DNA of 64,000 nt from Xanthobacteraceae bacterium (lineage in GTDB: Bacteria; Pseudomonadota; Alphaproteobacteria; Rhizobiales; Xanthobacteraceae). The position numbers and the translations under genes are program-made. The notes beneath the pieces are model-generated. The model saw only the letters and a program-made list of their open reading frames with translations, was not told the origin of the DNA and searched no databases. Where the stretch lies: the NCBI GenBank assembly GCA_019752575.1, contig JAIELW010000007.1:62001-126000 (forward strand), in the 5' to 3' direction. Shown in pieces: positions 33,251-41,453 of the stretch (position 1 is the stretch's first letter; each line of letters opens with the position of its first letter).

Positions 33251-35194
33251 TTATTCCGCGGCTTCGATTTTCGGCGGCACGGCCGGAGCCGGCTCCGGCT
33301 CCACAATTTTCGGCGGCGTGGCATTCGGCTTCTCGCGTGGCGTGATTTCTTCCGCTACTTCGCGCAGCTTCTCGCGCGCGGCATCGGCTTCGCGCTGGCG
33401 GTTCCACATTCCGGCATAAAGGCCGCCCTTCGCGAGCAATTGCGTATGCGTGCCGCGCTCCACCACCTGCCCCGCCTCGATCACGATGATCTCGTCTGCG
33501 TTGATCACCGTCGAAAGCCTATGCGCAATCACGAGCGTGGTGCGGCCTTTGGCGACGCGCTCAAGCGCATCCTGAATTTCCCGTTCGGTATTGGAGTCGA
33601 GTGCCGATGTCGCTTCATCGAGCAAGAGGATCGGCGGACCTTTCAGAATCGTTCGCGCTATTGCGACGCGCTGCTTTTCGCCACCCGATAATTTCAGACC
33701 GCGCTCACCAACTTCGGTTTCGTACCCGTGCGGCAGAATGCGAATGAATTGGTCGATCTGCGCATCCGCCGCCGCTTGATCGATTTCGGCATCGGTCGCC
33801 TCCCAACGGCCATAGCGGATATTGTAGCGGATGGTGTCGTTGAACAGTACGGTATCCTGCGGAACCATACCGATAGCCCCGCGCAGCGAAGTCTGGGTCA
33901 CGTCGCGGATATCCTGACCGTCGATCGTGATGCGGCCGCCAGCGACATCATAGAAGCGATAGATCAGGCGCGAGATGGTGGACTTGCCCGCGCCGGACGG
34001 GCCGACGATGGCGACGGTGTGGCCGGCAGGCACCTCAAATGAAATGCCTTTGAGGATTTCGCGTTCCGGATCGTAGCTGAAGCGGACATCCTCGAAGCGA
34101 AGCCGTCCTTCATGCACTTCGAGCGGCTTCGCGTCCGGAGAGTCTTTGATCTCCGGATTGCGATTCAGGATACCGAACATCTGTTCGATGTCGATGATCG
34201 CCTGCTTGATCTCGCGGTAAAGCATGCCCATGAAATTCAGCGGGATATAAAGCTGAATGAGCATGGCATTGATCATCACGAAATCGCCGACCGTGCGGCG
34301 GCCGGCCTGAATGTCGAAGACGCAGAGCGCCATCATCGCGGTCAGGCCAAGCGTGAAAATCGTCGCCTGCCCCGCGTTCAGCACCGCGAGCGAGGTATAG
34401 GTCTGCACGCCAGCTTTCTCGTATTTCGCGATCGAGCGGTCGTAGCGATCGCTCTCGCGTTTCTCAGCGCCGAAATATTTGACCGTCTCGAAATTCAGTA
34501 GACTATCCACCGCCTTTGCCGTCGCGTCGGTGTCGGAATCGTTCATAGCCTTGCGGATTTTGATCCGCCACTCGGTCGCGCGATAAGTGAAGGCCATGAA
34601 CACGATCATCGTCACGAAGACGATTGCCGCGTAGCGCCAATCGAAAGCGATCAGCATCACAACGATGACGAGACCGAGTTCGAGGATCGTCGGCGCAAGC
34701 TGCAACACGACGAGGCGCACCAATTCTTCGATGCCGTTACGGCCGCGTTCGAGCACGCGCGTGAGACCGCCGGTTTTGCGCTCGAGATGAAAACGCAAGG
34801 ACAGCGCGTGCATGTGATCGAAAGTGAGCTGCGCGAGACGGCGCACGGCATGCAGCGCTACGCTCGCAAACAGGCCGTCGCGAAGCTGCGTGAGCAGCGC
34901 CATGGAAATCCGGATCAGGCCGTAAAGCGCGACCAGCGCCAGCGGCGCGGAAAAGATCGCAAGCCAGGCGGCGGTGGTCGGCGCTTTTCCTTCCGAGATT
35001 GCAACCAGCGCGTCCGTCGCCCATTTGAACGTGAAAGGCATCAAAACGGTCGCGAGCTTCGCGACCAGCAGAAGTAGGAATGCGACGAAGACGCGGCGCT
35101 TCAGGTCCGGCCGCGACGAGGGCCACATATGCGGCCACAGTCCAATGATCGTGGACAAGAGCGTCGGGCGGGTTACGGGATTGGCTTCTTTCAT
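33251..35194 (-). CDS. Atm1/HMT1-type ABC exporter
   Basis: This protein of about 647 residues has an exporter membrane domain (to about residue 340; RATEWRIKIRKAMNDSDTDATAKAVDSLLNFETVKYFGAE is typical of the Atm1 group). Its ATPase has Walker A GPSGAGKST, signature LSGGEKQRVAIART and Walker B LLLDEATSALD. Atm1-type exporters move glutathione conjugates or metal-thiol complexes. A Pro/Glu-rich tail of about 45 residues follows the ATPase. An in-frame TTG sits 6 bases before the chosen ATG. Confidence 0.9.
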   Translation of the reverse strand: MKEANPVTRPTLLSTIIGLWPHMWPSSRPDLKRRVFVAFLLLLVAKLATVLMPFTFKWATDALVAISEGKAPTTAAWLAIFSAPLALVALYGLIRISMALLTQLRDGLFASVALHAVRRLAQLTFDHMHALSLRFHLERKTGGLTRVLERGRNGIEELVRLVVLQLAPTILELGLVIVVMLIAFDWRYAAIVFVTMIVFMAFTYRATEWRIKIRKAMNDSDTDATAKAVDSLLNFETVKYFGAEKRESDRYDRSIAKYEKAGVQTYTSLAVLNAGQATIFTLGLTAMMALCVFDIQAGRRTVGDFVMINAMLIQLYIPLNFMGMLYREIKQAIIDIEQMFGILNRNPEIKDSPDAKPLEVHEGRLRFEDVRFSYDPEREILKGISFEVPAGHTVAIVGPSGAGKSTISRLIYRFYDVAGGRITIDGQDIRDVTQTSLRGAIGMVPQDTVLFNDTIRYNIRYGRWEATDAEIDQAAADAQIDQFIRILPHGYETEVGERGLKLSGGEKQRVAIARTILKGPPILLLDEATSALDSNTEREIQDALERVAKGRTTLVIAHRLSTVINADEIIVIEAGQVVERGTHTQLLAKGGLYAGMWNRQREADAAREKLREVAEEITPREKPNATPPKIVEPEPAPAVPPKIEAAE

Positions 35195-35383
35195 TTGCAA
35201 ACTTTTCGCCGGCGCTTTCTTCGATCCAAATGCGGCGATAGCGCGCCTGCGTGCCTCAAAATCCGGCGCATCCTAGCATGGCTGCCTAAACCGGGACGGA
35301 TCGTCGCAATTCCTGCATATCGCCCCTGTAACACGCTCTCGCGTGCTATCTAGGTGTTCCTTCCCGAACTTTCGAGTGTCTGT

Positions 35384-35926
35384 ATGCGCCGTCCGCTCGC
35401 CTTCTTTTCATCCGCGCTTATCCTGGTCGCAGCCGTTTCCTCAGTATCCGCGCAGCAGATCGTCGCGCGCACGCCGCAGGGCGCCGCCGCGGTCGAAACC
35501 ACCCAAAGCGAGAACGGTGTCCAGCTCACAATCACCGTTGGCAGCGCCGAACCGCAGGTCTTCGACGGCGTCGGCGATGTGCTGGTGCCGATCCGCGCCG
35601 GCAACCGCTCCGCGCCCGTGATTGCGTTCGACATCGACCGCGACGGCACCGATGAGATTTTCGTCCGCACTTCGACCCAAGGACAGCGCGGGGTGCTTAT
35701 CGTGTTTCGCTGGAATGCGGGCGCCAGCGAATACGCACCCGTAACTTTCGCCGAGGATACCGGCGCGCCAAAACCCTATCTGATCGTACATCTTTCGCAG
35801 CAGGTTCTGGTTAGCGGCACCGTCGTCGAAGCCAATCACGACAGCACGGACGGCGGCCGCAAGCGGCTTCGCGTTTTCCGCTACCGCTGGAACGGCAGCG
35901 GCTTCGTGCAGACCGCCGACCATTAG
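35384..35926 (+). CDS. Secreted protein of unknown function with VCBS-like segment
   Basis: This protein of 180 residues has a signal peptide (MRRPLAFFSSALILVAAVSSVSAQ). The segment FDIDRDGTDEIFVRTS looks like an FG-GAP/VCBS calcium-loop repeat. I do not recognise a named family. The ATG at 35384 gives the best signal peptide; the frame continues 10 codons upstream. It lies 43 bp before the LOG gene, in the same direction. Confidence 0.7.
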   Translation: MRRPLAFFSSALILVAAVSSVSAQQIVARTPQGAAAVETTQSENGVQLTITVGSAEPQVFDGVGDVLVPIRAGNRSAPVIAFDIDRDGTDEIFVRTSTQGQRGVLIVFRWNAGASEYAPVTFAEDTGAPKPYLIVHLSQQVLVSGTVVEANHDSTDGGRKRLRVFRYRWNGSGFVQTADH

Positions 35927-35969
35927 AACGGTCTTGACGCGGCAAGTCCGCGCCGCCACATCGTATCGT

Positions 35970-36578
35970 ATGGCTGAAATCAGAAAGATCTGCGTTTTCT
36001 GCGGCTCCTCGCCGGGCCGCAGCGGCAAATACATCGACGACGCAAAGGCATTCGGTGAAATCCTTGGGCGCGAAAAAATCGGACTTGTTTTCGGCGGCGG
36101 CGGCGTCGGCCTGATGGGTACGGTCGCGCGCGCGGCGCGCGATGCGGGCGCCGAGGTCACGGGAATTATTCCGACATTTCTCGTGAATCGCGAGCGGCCG
36201 GAAGCCGCGCATTCGACGCAGACGATCGTCACCAAAGATATGCACGAGCGCAAGCACAAGATGTTCGAGCTCGCCGACGCCTTCGTGGCGCTGCCCGGCG
36301 GCATCGGCACGCTGGAAGAACTCATCGAACAGCTCACCTGGATTCAGCTCGGCCAGCACCAGAAGCCGATTCTGATACTGAACACGGAAGGATTCTGGAA
36401 TCCGCTCCTCAAGCTCTTGGAAAACTTACGCGATCTCGGCTTTATCGGTCAGCATGCGATCGACAATCTTCTTGTCGCCGGGAAGGTCGAGGACATCCTG
36501 CCGAAACTCAGGAACGCCGCGGCACCCGTCTCGCTCTGGGCGCTTCGCGAAGATCAGGGCGTCTCGGAGAATATGTAG
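35970..36578 (+). CDS. LOG-family protein (TIGR00730, Rossmann fold)
   Basis: This protein of 202 residues has CVFCGSSPG, GGGGVGLMGTVARAA and the LOG signature PGGIGTLEELIEQLTW. LOG proteins remove ribose 5'-phosphate from cytokinin or nucleoside monophosphates. Bacterial members probably act in nucleotide metabolism. The start at 35970 (MAEIRKICVFCGSS) is the usual family start. Confidence 0.92.
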   Translation: MAEIRKICVFCGSSPGRSGKYIDDAKAFGEILGREKIGLVFGGGGVGLMGTVARAARDAGAEVTGIIPTFLVNRERPEAAHSTQTIVTKDMHERKHKMFELADAFVALPGGIGTLEELIEQLTWIQLGQHQKPILILNTEGFWNPLLKLLENLRDLGFIGQHAIDNLLVAGKVEDILPKLRNAAAPVSLWALREDQGVSENM

Positions 36579-36581
36579 CTT

Positions 36582-36968
36582 CTAAAGCGCGACGAAGGTC
36601 ACGACTTCGATCTTGTTGCCGTCGAAATCGCGGACGAAGGCGGCGTAATAGTTCTCGCTATAATGCGAGCGGATGCCGGGCGCGCCGTCGCCGGTCGCGC
36701 CCAATTTCATCGCCGTCTCATAGAACGCCTTGACCGCTTCCGCCGTCTTCGTGCGAAGACAGATATGCGTGCCGGAATCCGCCGGTACCTTCGCCATGCC
36801 GGGGCGCGCGTTCAGCCAGAATTCCGAATGCGGTTTGCCGCGGCGGCCGAAGCCCGACGTTTTCGGCCGCTCGTCGCGCAACTCGTAATCGAGCGTCGCG
36901 AGGACTTCTTTATAGAAGGCGGTGGAGGCTTTCAGATCGCTGACACCAATCGAGATGTGATCGATCAT
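36582..36968 (-). CDS. VOC-family (glyoxalase/bleomycin resistance) protein
   Basis: This 128-residue protein begins MIDHISIGVSDLKASTAFYKEVL and ends AFVRDFDGNKIEVVTF, the first and last strands of a vicinal-oxygen-chelate domain. The Glu of NKIEVV and the His of MIDHIS are the likely metal ligands. Reaction is unknown. It lies 12 bp after cimA and shares its direction. Confidence 0.85.
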   Translation of the reverse strand: MIDHISIGVSDLKASTAFYKEVLATLDYELRDERPKTSGFGRRGKPHSEFWLNARPGMAKVPADSGTHICLRTKTAEAVKAFYETAMKLGATGDGAPGIRSHYSENYYAAFVRDFDGNKIEVVTFVAL

Positions 36969-36980
36969 GCCCTCTCCCGT

Positions 36981-38576
36981 TCAAACCGGCGCGTTGCTCT
37001 TCAAAAGTTTCCAGGTGATCGAGTCGATCAGCGCCTGGAACGACGCGTCGATGATATTGGGCGAAACGCCGACGGTCGTCCACTGTTCGCCATTCTCGTC
37101 GGTAGACTCGATCAGAACCCGGGTTACGGCACCGGTGCCGCCGTCGAGGATACGCACACGGAAATCCGTTAGCTGGAGCCCTGCGATATACGACTGGTAT
37201 TTGCCGAGGTCCTTGCGGAGCGCGACATCGAGCGCATTCACCGGGCCGTTGCCCTCGCCCGCCGAGATCAGCGTCTCGCCGCCGACGCGCACTTTCACTG
37301 TCGCCTCGGCGACGGTGATGAGCTCACCTTTCGCGTTGTAGCGCCGCTCGACATTCACGTTGAAGCGCTCCACATCGAAATAATCCGGCACCTTGCCGAG
37401 CATGCGTCGCGCGAGCAACGCAAACGAAGCGTCGGCGGACTCATATGAATAGCCCATCGCTTCGCGCTGCTTCACTTCTTCCAGAAGATAGCTTAGCCGC
37501 GGGTCGTTCTTATCGGCAACGATGCCGAGACGCTCCAACTCCGCGAGCACGTTCGACTTGCCGGCCTGGTCGGAGACCATGACTTTGCGGCGGTTGCCGA
37601 CCGACTCCGGCGAGACATGCTCGTAGGTCGTGGGGTCTTTCAGAATCGCAGAGGCGTGGATGCCGGCCTTGGTTGCGAACGCGTTCTCGCCGACATAAGG
37701 CGCATATTTATCCGGCGCGCGGTTCAAGATTTCGTCAAGCGAATGCGCGCAATGGCGCAATGTCGTGAGCTGCTCCGGCTTCACGCCGATCTCGAATTTG
37801 TCCGCGAAGTCGCCCTTCAAGAGCAGCGTCGGGATGATCGAGCATAGGTTCGCGTTGCCGGTGCGCTCGCCGAGACCGTTCAGCGTGCCCTGAATCTGGC
37901 GCGCGCCCGCTCGCACCGCCGCGAGCGAATTGGCAACTGCCTGCTCCGTATCGTTATGCGCGTGGATGCCGACATGGTCGCCGGGGATCATTTTCACCAC
38001 ATCCTTGACGATGACTTCGATCTCATTCGGCAGCGTGCCGCCATTGGTGTCGCAAAGCACGACCCAGCGGGCGCCGGAATCGTAGGCGGCCTTCGCACAG
38101 GCGAGCGCGTATTCCTTGTTGTCTTTATACCCGTCGAAGAAATGCTCGCAGTCGATCAGCGCTTCGCGACCGGAATCGATGATCGCTTTCACGGAGTCCC
38201 GGATGCTTTCGAGATTCTCTTCCGGCTTGATTTCGAGCGCGACGCGCACCTGAAAGGCGGAGGCCTTGGCGACGAGGCAGACGGCGTCGGCTTTCGCCGC
38301 CAGCGTGCCAGCGAGCGCCGGATCGTTCGAGGCGGAGCGGCCCGCGCGCTTGGTCATGCCGAAGGCGGTGAATTTCGCCTTGGTCTTGTTGTTCTCGGAA
38401 AACAGCGCCGTATCGGTCGGGTTCGCGCCGGGGATACCGGCCTCGATGTAATCGACGCCGAGTTCGTCCAGCATCTTCGAGATGCGGAGCTTGTCGGTCA
38501 CCGTGAAATCGACGCCGTGCATCTGCGCGCCGTCGCGCAGCGTGGTGTCGAACAAATAGAGCCGCTCGCGCGCCAT
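36981..38576 (-). CDS. cimA: Citramalate synthase
   Basis: This 531-residue enzyme has a DRE-TIM metallolyase barrel (LFDTTLRDGAQMHGVDFTV; HVGIHAHNDTEQAVANS; GTLNGLGERTGNANL). A C-terminal LeuA-type allosteric domain follows (ISAGEGNGPVNALDVALRKDL, DFRVRILDGGTGAVTRVLI). This is the long CimA form that makes (R)-citramalate from pyruvate and acetyl-CoA, an entry to isoleucine that bypasses threonine. The regulatory domain suggests isoleucine feedback. Confidence 0.92.
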   Translation of the reverse strand: MARERLYLFDTTLRDGAQMHGVDFTVTDKLRISKMLDELGVDYIEAGIPGANPTDTALFSENNKTKAKFTAFGMTKRAGRSASNDPALAGTLAAKADAVCLVAKASAFQVRVALEIKPEENLESIRDSVKAIIDSGREALIDCEHFFDGYKDNKEYALACAKAAYDSGARWVVLCDTNGGTLPNEIEVIVKDVVKMIPGDHVGIHAHNDTEQAVANSLAAVRAGARQIQGTLNGLGERTGNANLCSIIPTLLLKGDFADKFEIGVKPEQLTTLRHCAHSLDEILNRAPDKYAPYVGENAFATKAGIHASAILKDPTTYEHVSPESVGNRRKVMVSDQAGKSNVLAELERLGIVADKNDPRLSYLLEEVKQREAMGYSYESADASFALLARRMLGKVPDYFDVERFNVNVERRYNAKGELITVAEATVKVRVGGETLISAGEGNGPVNALDVALRKDLGKYQSYIAGLQLTDFRVRILDGGTGAVTRVLIESTDENGEQWTTVGVSPNIIDASFQALIDSITWKLLKSNAPV

Positions 38577-38578
38577 TG

Positions 38579-38704
38579 TTATCTCCAGAGCAGGCCGAAT
38601 ACGTAGCCGGAGAGCAGCGCGGCGGCGGCCAGCACGACGTATTTCAGCACCACATAATAGATGCGGTGACGCGGAAACGGCGGCTTGTCGATCTCGTCGT
38701 TCAC
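38579..38704 (-). CDS. 41-residue single-helix membrane protein
   Basis: A GTG at 38704 opens a frame of 41 residues: a charged N-terminus (NDEIDKPPFPRHR) and then one hydrophobic helix (IYYVVLKYVVLAAAALLSG) ending in FGLLWR. AAAGGTG lies 7 bases upstream as a ribosome site. It stops 3 bp before the cimA start. Helix position, a good ribosome site and tight packing support a real gene of unknown function. Confidence 0.6.
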   Translation of the reverse strand: MNDEIDKPPFPRHRIYYVVLKYVVLAAAALLSGYVFGLLWR

Positions 38705-38717
38705 GGCTTCACCTTTT

Positions 38718-38845
38718 GATTCAGATTCAACGGCTTCGTGCGAAATAGCAGCATCTGGTGCAGCGGGAAAAACGATGATTTTTCAGTAGCTTGCGGCAGG
38801 CCGCAAAGACTGTGATTCCGATTCAATCGCTTCATGTGTCGAGTC
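38718..38845. repeat. Imperfect direct repeat rich in GANTC sites
   Basis: A 23-bp sequence (38718-38740) recurs at 38814-38836 with 19 of 23 positions equal. Each copy holds two GATTC sites, and a GAGTC follows at 38841. Five GANTC sites, the target of the cell-cycle methylase CcrM, fall within 128 bp. A small hairpin TTGCGG-cagg-CCGCAA lies between at 38791-38806. Confidence 0.5.
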
Positions 38846-38858
38846 GGTTCCATCGCGC

Positions 38859-39077
38859 TCACCGTCTGTTGCAGTCGGGATCGGATAGCGGGCAGAGCTT
38901 AATGTCCTTGGTCGCGCTATCGATCGAAGACTTTACGTCGCGCTCGATGCGCTCGTTGGTTTCCTTGGTATTGCGCTGATCGGCGCGCATCTGCGCGCGC
39001 CAAGCTGACAAACCGCCGAGCGCAAGGAGCAGTGCGACGATAGTGACGAGACCGGTTTTCGTTTTCCAGAAATTCAT
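38859..39077 (-). CDS. Small membrane-anchored protein of unknown function
   Basis: This 72-residue protein has one N-terminal helix (MNFWKTKTGLVTIVALLLALGGLSAW), then a charged helical region and a short tail with two Cys (LCPLSDPDC). I do not recognise a family. GGAG lies 8 bases before the ATG. The same 16 bases containing this ribosome site and start occur at the 3' end of cysS, implying that the two genes once overlapped as ATGA before a repeat inserted between them. Confidence 0.65.
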   Translation of the reverse strand: MNFWKTKTGLVTIVALLLALGGLSAWRAQMRADQRNTKETNERIERDVKSSIDSATKDIKLCPLSDPDCNRR

Positions 39078-39089
39078 CGCGCGATCTCC
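39074..39089. repeat. 16-bp direct repeat, copy 1 (flank of palindromic insertion)
   Basis: tcatcgcgcgatctcc here equals 39244-39259 exactly. On the minus strand it reads GGAGATCGCGCGATGA and holds the ribosome site and start codon of the 72-residue gene. Confidence 0.85.
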
Positions 39090-39243
39090 GACTTACCCTC
39101 TCCCCTTGCGGGAGAGGGGTGCCCGCGCGTAGCGCGTCCTACTGCGTCATGCCCGGCCTCGTGCCGGGCATCCACGCTTTGACCACCGATCCGCCATGTA
39201 AGGCGTGGATGGCCGGGACAAGCCCGGCCATGACGCGGGAGTG
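39090..39243. mobile_element. Composite palindromic (REP-like) insertion
   Basis: The 154 bp between the 16-bp direct repeats hold two palindromes. The first is CCCTCTCCC/GGGAGAGGG (39096-39104 and 39110-39118). The second is a pair of 33-nt arms in inverted orientation (39145-39177 starting CGTCATGCCCGGCC, and 39203-39235 ending GCCCGGCCATGACG). Both kinds are familiar as interspersed repeats of Hyphomicrobiales. The direct repeats mark it as an insertion at the cysS/small-gene junction. Confidence 0.75.
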
Positions 39244-39259
39244 TCATCGCGCGATCTCC
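39244..39259. repeat. 16-bp direct repeat, copy 2 (within cysS 3' end)
   Basis: This copy encodes the last residues of CysS (EIAR) and its TGA stop on the minus strand. It is identical to 39074-39089, across a 170-bp period. Confidence 0.85.
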
Positions 39260-40650
39260 CACGTCGTGGTGCCGTCTTTGTTATCCTTGATGACGACGCC
39301 CATGGCTTTCAATTCGTCGCGGATGCGGTCGGACTCGGCAAAATCCTTCGACTTGCGCGCAGCAAGGCGCGCGTCGATCAAACCTTCTACTTTTTCACTA
39401 TCGATAATTTTTGCACCGTCACGGGTGAGCCATTGCTCGTAAGTTAGATTGAGTAGTCCTATCGCTCGCGCAGAGCCGCGCAAAGCTTGCTTCAAATCTA
39501 TCTGATGCTTCCCAGAAGCTGGGCCTTTGATTTCAGAATACAAACTATGAAGGCGCGCAATAGCCTTAGGCGTATTCAAATCATCTTCGAGAGCTTCAAT
39601 GAATTCCGGATCGATCGTGGTCTTATCACCTATATTTTGTGTCGCAGCCTCATACCATCGGCCGAGTGTTTTTTCTGATTCCTCAAGCGCTTTTACAGTC
39701 CAATCAATCGGTTGACGATAATGCGTGCGTAGCATGTTGAAGCGGATCACCTCGCCTGGCCAATCGTTCAGCAACTGCCGAAGCGTAATGAAATTCCCGA
39801 GCGACTTGCTCATCTTCTCGCCTTCGACCTGCAGGAAGCCGTTGTGCATCCAGGTCTTCGCCATGACCGGCGAATGAAACGCGCAGCGGGATTGCGCGAT
39901 TTCGTTCTCGTGATGCGGGAAGACGAGATCGATGCCGCCGCCGTGAATGTCGAAGGTCTCGCCGAGATGCTTCCACGACATCGCGGAGCATTCGATATGC
40001 CAGCCGGGACGGCCCGGCGTTTTAATTCCGGAAGGTGAAGGCCACGCGGGCTCGCCTGGCTTCGACGGCTTCCACAGCACAAAGTCCATCGGATTGCGTT
40101 TATAGGGCGCGACTTCGACGCGCGCGCCGGCTTCCATTTCGTCGAGCGAACGGCGCGCGAGCTTGCCGTAGTCGGACATCTTGCCGACTTCGAACAGCGC
40201 ATGCTCCTGCTCGACATACGCGAAGCCCGCTTTGACGAGCCGGTCGATCAGTTCACGCATCTCGTTGATATGTTCGGTCGCGCGCGGTTCGACGTCGGGG
40301 CGCAGGCAGCCCAGCGCATCGACATCGTCGTGAAACTGCTTTTCTGTTTTCTCGGTGACGAGCCGGATCGCCTCGTTCAGCGGCAGCTTCGGATATTCCT
40401 CCGCCGCGCGCGCGTTGATCTTGTCGTCCACGTCCGTGATGTTGCGGACGTATTTGACGCGGCCCTCACCCGGATAAAGGTGCCGAAGCAGCCGGTAGAG
40501 CACATCGAAGACGATGACAGGCCGCGCGTTACCGATATGCGCGAAGTCGTAAACCGTCGGACCGCAGACATACATACGCACGCGCGCGGGATCGAGAGGC
40601 TGGAAGACCTCTTTCTCCTTGGTCAGCGTGTTGTAGAGCCGAAGCTCCAT
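39244..40650 (-). CDS. cysS: Cysteinyl-tRNA synthetase
   Basis: This 468-residue class I synthetase has the HIGH-type motif FAHIGNARP, zinc ligands Cys (YVCGPTVYD), Cys-His ([13 protein letters not shown]) and the KMSKS motif [11 protein letters not shown]. It charges tRNA-Cys in the cytoplasm. The stretch from 39440 to 39720 (about residues 310-404) has only about 44% GC, unlike the rest of the gene, yet the protein reads through without interruption. Confidence 0.96.
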   Translation of the reverse strand: MELRLYNTLTKEKEVFQPLDPARVRMYVCGPTVYDFAHIGNARPVIVFDVLYRLLRHLYPGEGRVKYVRNITDVDDKINARAAEEYPKLPLNEAIRLVTEKTEKQFHDDVDALGCLRPDVEPRATEHINEMRELIDRLVKAGFAYVEQEHALFEVGKMSDYGKLARRSLDEMEAGARVEVAPYKRNPMDFVLWKPSKPGEPAWPSPSGIKTPGRPGWHIECSAMSWKHLGETFDIHGGGIDLVFPHHENEIAQSRCAFHSPVMAKTWMHNGFLQVEGEKMSKSLGNFITLRQLLNDWPGEVIRFNMLRTHYRQPIDWTVKALEESEKTLGRWYEAATQNIGDKTTIDPEFIEALEDDLNTPKAIARLHSLYSEIKGPASGKHQIDLKQALRGSARAIGLLNLTYEQWLTRDGAKIIDSEKVEGLIDARLAARKSKDFAESDRIRDELKAMGVVIKDNKDGTTTWEIAR

Positions 40651-41006
40651 AGAAATCTCCGTCCCGCGGACCGGAACGTTCGACTCTCAGATTTTCGAGA
40701 ATAAACGGCCGTCCGCGCCTGATATCAGGAGCGAATAATCTCGCGGCAAATGCCGAAGAAAGCGTTGTGGGCCGTGAACATGGCCGGGACCATGCTTGGG
40801 GCTAGGCTGCCCGTCAAGGGTTCCTGTTGCCGATGGGACTCACCTCTTGCCCGAATGGCAAATGCGGCATTGGTAGCGGTTGACCCGATTCAGCCGCGTC
40901 TTTACCCCGTGCCCAAGGGGTCAGTGTCCCGCGTTAACGGCCTGTCAACCCAACAGGCGCAACCTTTGCACGTAGACATGGGTCTCCGGGGAAACGGGCT
41001 TTTTCC
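40651..41006. other. Intergenic region between cysS and a secreted protein gene
   Basis: I see no convincing gene. An 86-codon plus-strand frame from 40750 ends in an ATGA overlap with the next gene, but it lacks family features and a signal. The region should hold the divergent promoters and has a near-CtrA box at 40934. Confidence 0.6.
40934..40948 (+). promoter_or_regulatory. Near-consensus CtrA box upstream of a secreted protein gene
   Basis: TTAACGGCCTGTCAA differs from TTAA-N7-TTAA by one base and is followed by CCC. It lies 58 bp before the ATG at 41007, a position similar to the exact box at 28967 relative to its gene. Confidence 0.3.
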
Positions 41007-41318
41007 ATGACGACACTTCGCTTTTCTGCGCTCGCGGCTTGCCTGCTTGCGTCCATCGCGCTCGCCAAGGCCGAGACGCGCACATTCATTCTCGACAGCT
41101 CCGAGGGCTACGGCATCGATAGCTGCCTCGTGAAAGGCGAAGCCTGCGGCAAGGCGATGGCCACCGCGGTCTGCCAGGCCAACCAGTTCGCTTCCGCGGT
41201 CGATTTCGGCCGCATGGACCCGACTGAGATCACCGGCTCGGTGCCGGGCGGCATGAAGGCCAAGATCTGCGAAGGGCCGAAGTGCCCGGAGAAGGTTGCG
41301 ATCACTTGCACCCGTTAA
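41007..41318 (+). CDS. Small secreted cysteine-containing protein
   Basis: This 103-residue protein has a signal peptide (MTTLRFSALAACLLASIALAKA) and a mature part with six Cys (DSCLVKGEAC, AVCQAN, KICEGPKCP, ITCTR), which could form disulfides in the periplasm. I do not recognise a named family. A terminator follows 39 bp after its stop. Confidence 0.75.
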   Translation: MTTLRFSALAACLLASIALAKAETRTFILDSSEGYGIDSCLVKGEACGKAMATAVCQANQFASAVDFGRMDPTEITGSVPGGMKAKICEGPKCPEKVAITCTR

Positions 41319-41357
41319 GCCGCACGCGCTGATCGTAGCAACCGCATACAAGCAATA

Positions 41358-41380
41358 AGCCGGGCACTCGCCCGGCTTTT
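41358..41380 (+). terminator. Intrinsic terminator of the small secreted protein gene
   Basis: AGCCGGGC and GCCCGGCT form an 8-bp stem with loop ACTC, followed by TTTTCTATTTT on the plus strand. Confidence 0.88.
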
Positions 41381-41402
41381 CTATTTTCAATGCCCCAAAG
41401 AA

Positions 41403-41431
41403 ATCGGGCGGCGCTTTTGGCGCCGCCCGAT
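41403..41431 (-). terminator. Intrinsic terminator of the porin gene
   Basis: ATCGGGCGGCGC and GCGCCGCCCGAT form a perfect 12-bp stem with loop ttttg. The minus strand continues TTCTTTGG, 23 bp after the porin stop codon. Confidence 0.8.
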
Positions 41432-41453
41432 CTTTGAAGACTAGGCTTCGAAC

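Noticed and set aside
40750-41010. 86-codon plus-strand frame with ATGA overlap to the secreted protein gene
   Set aside because: No ribosome site, no domain, and composition unlike neighbours; the overlap is probably chance.
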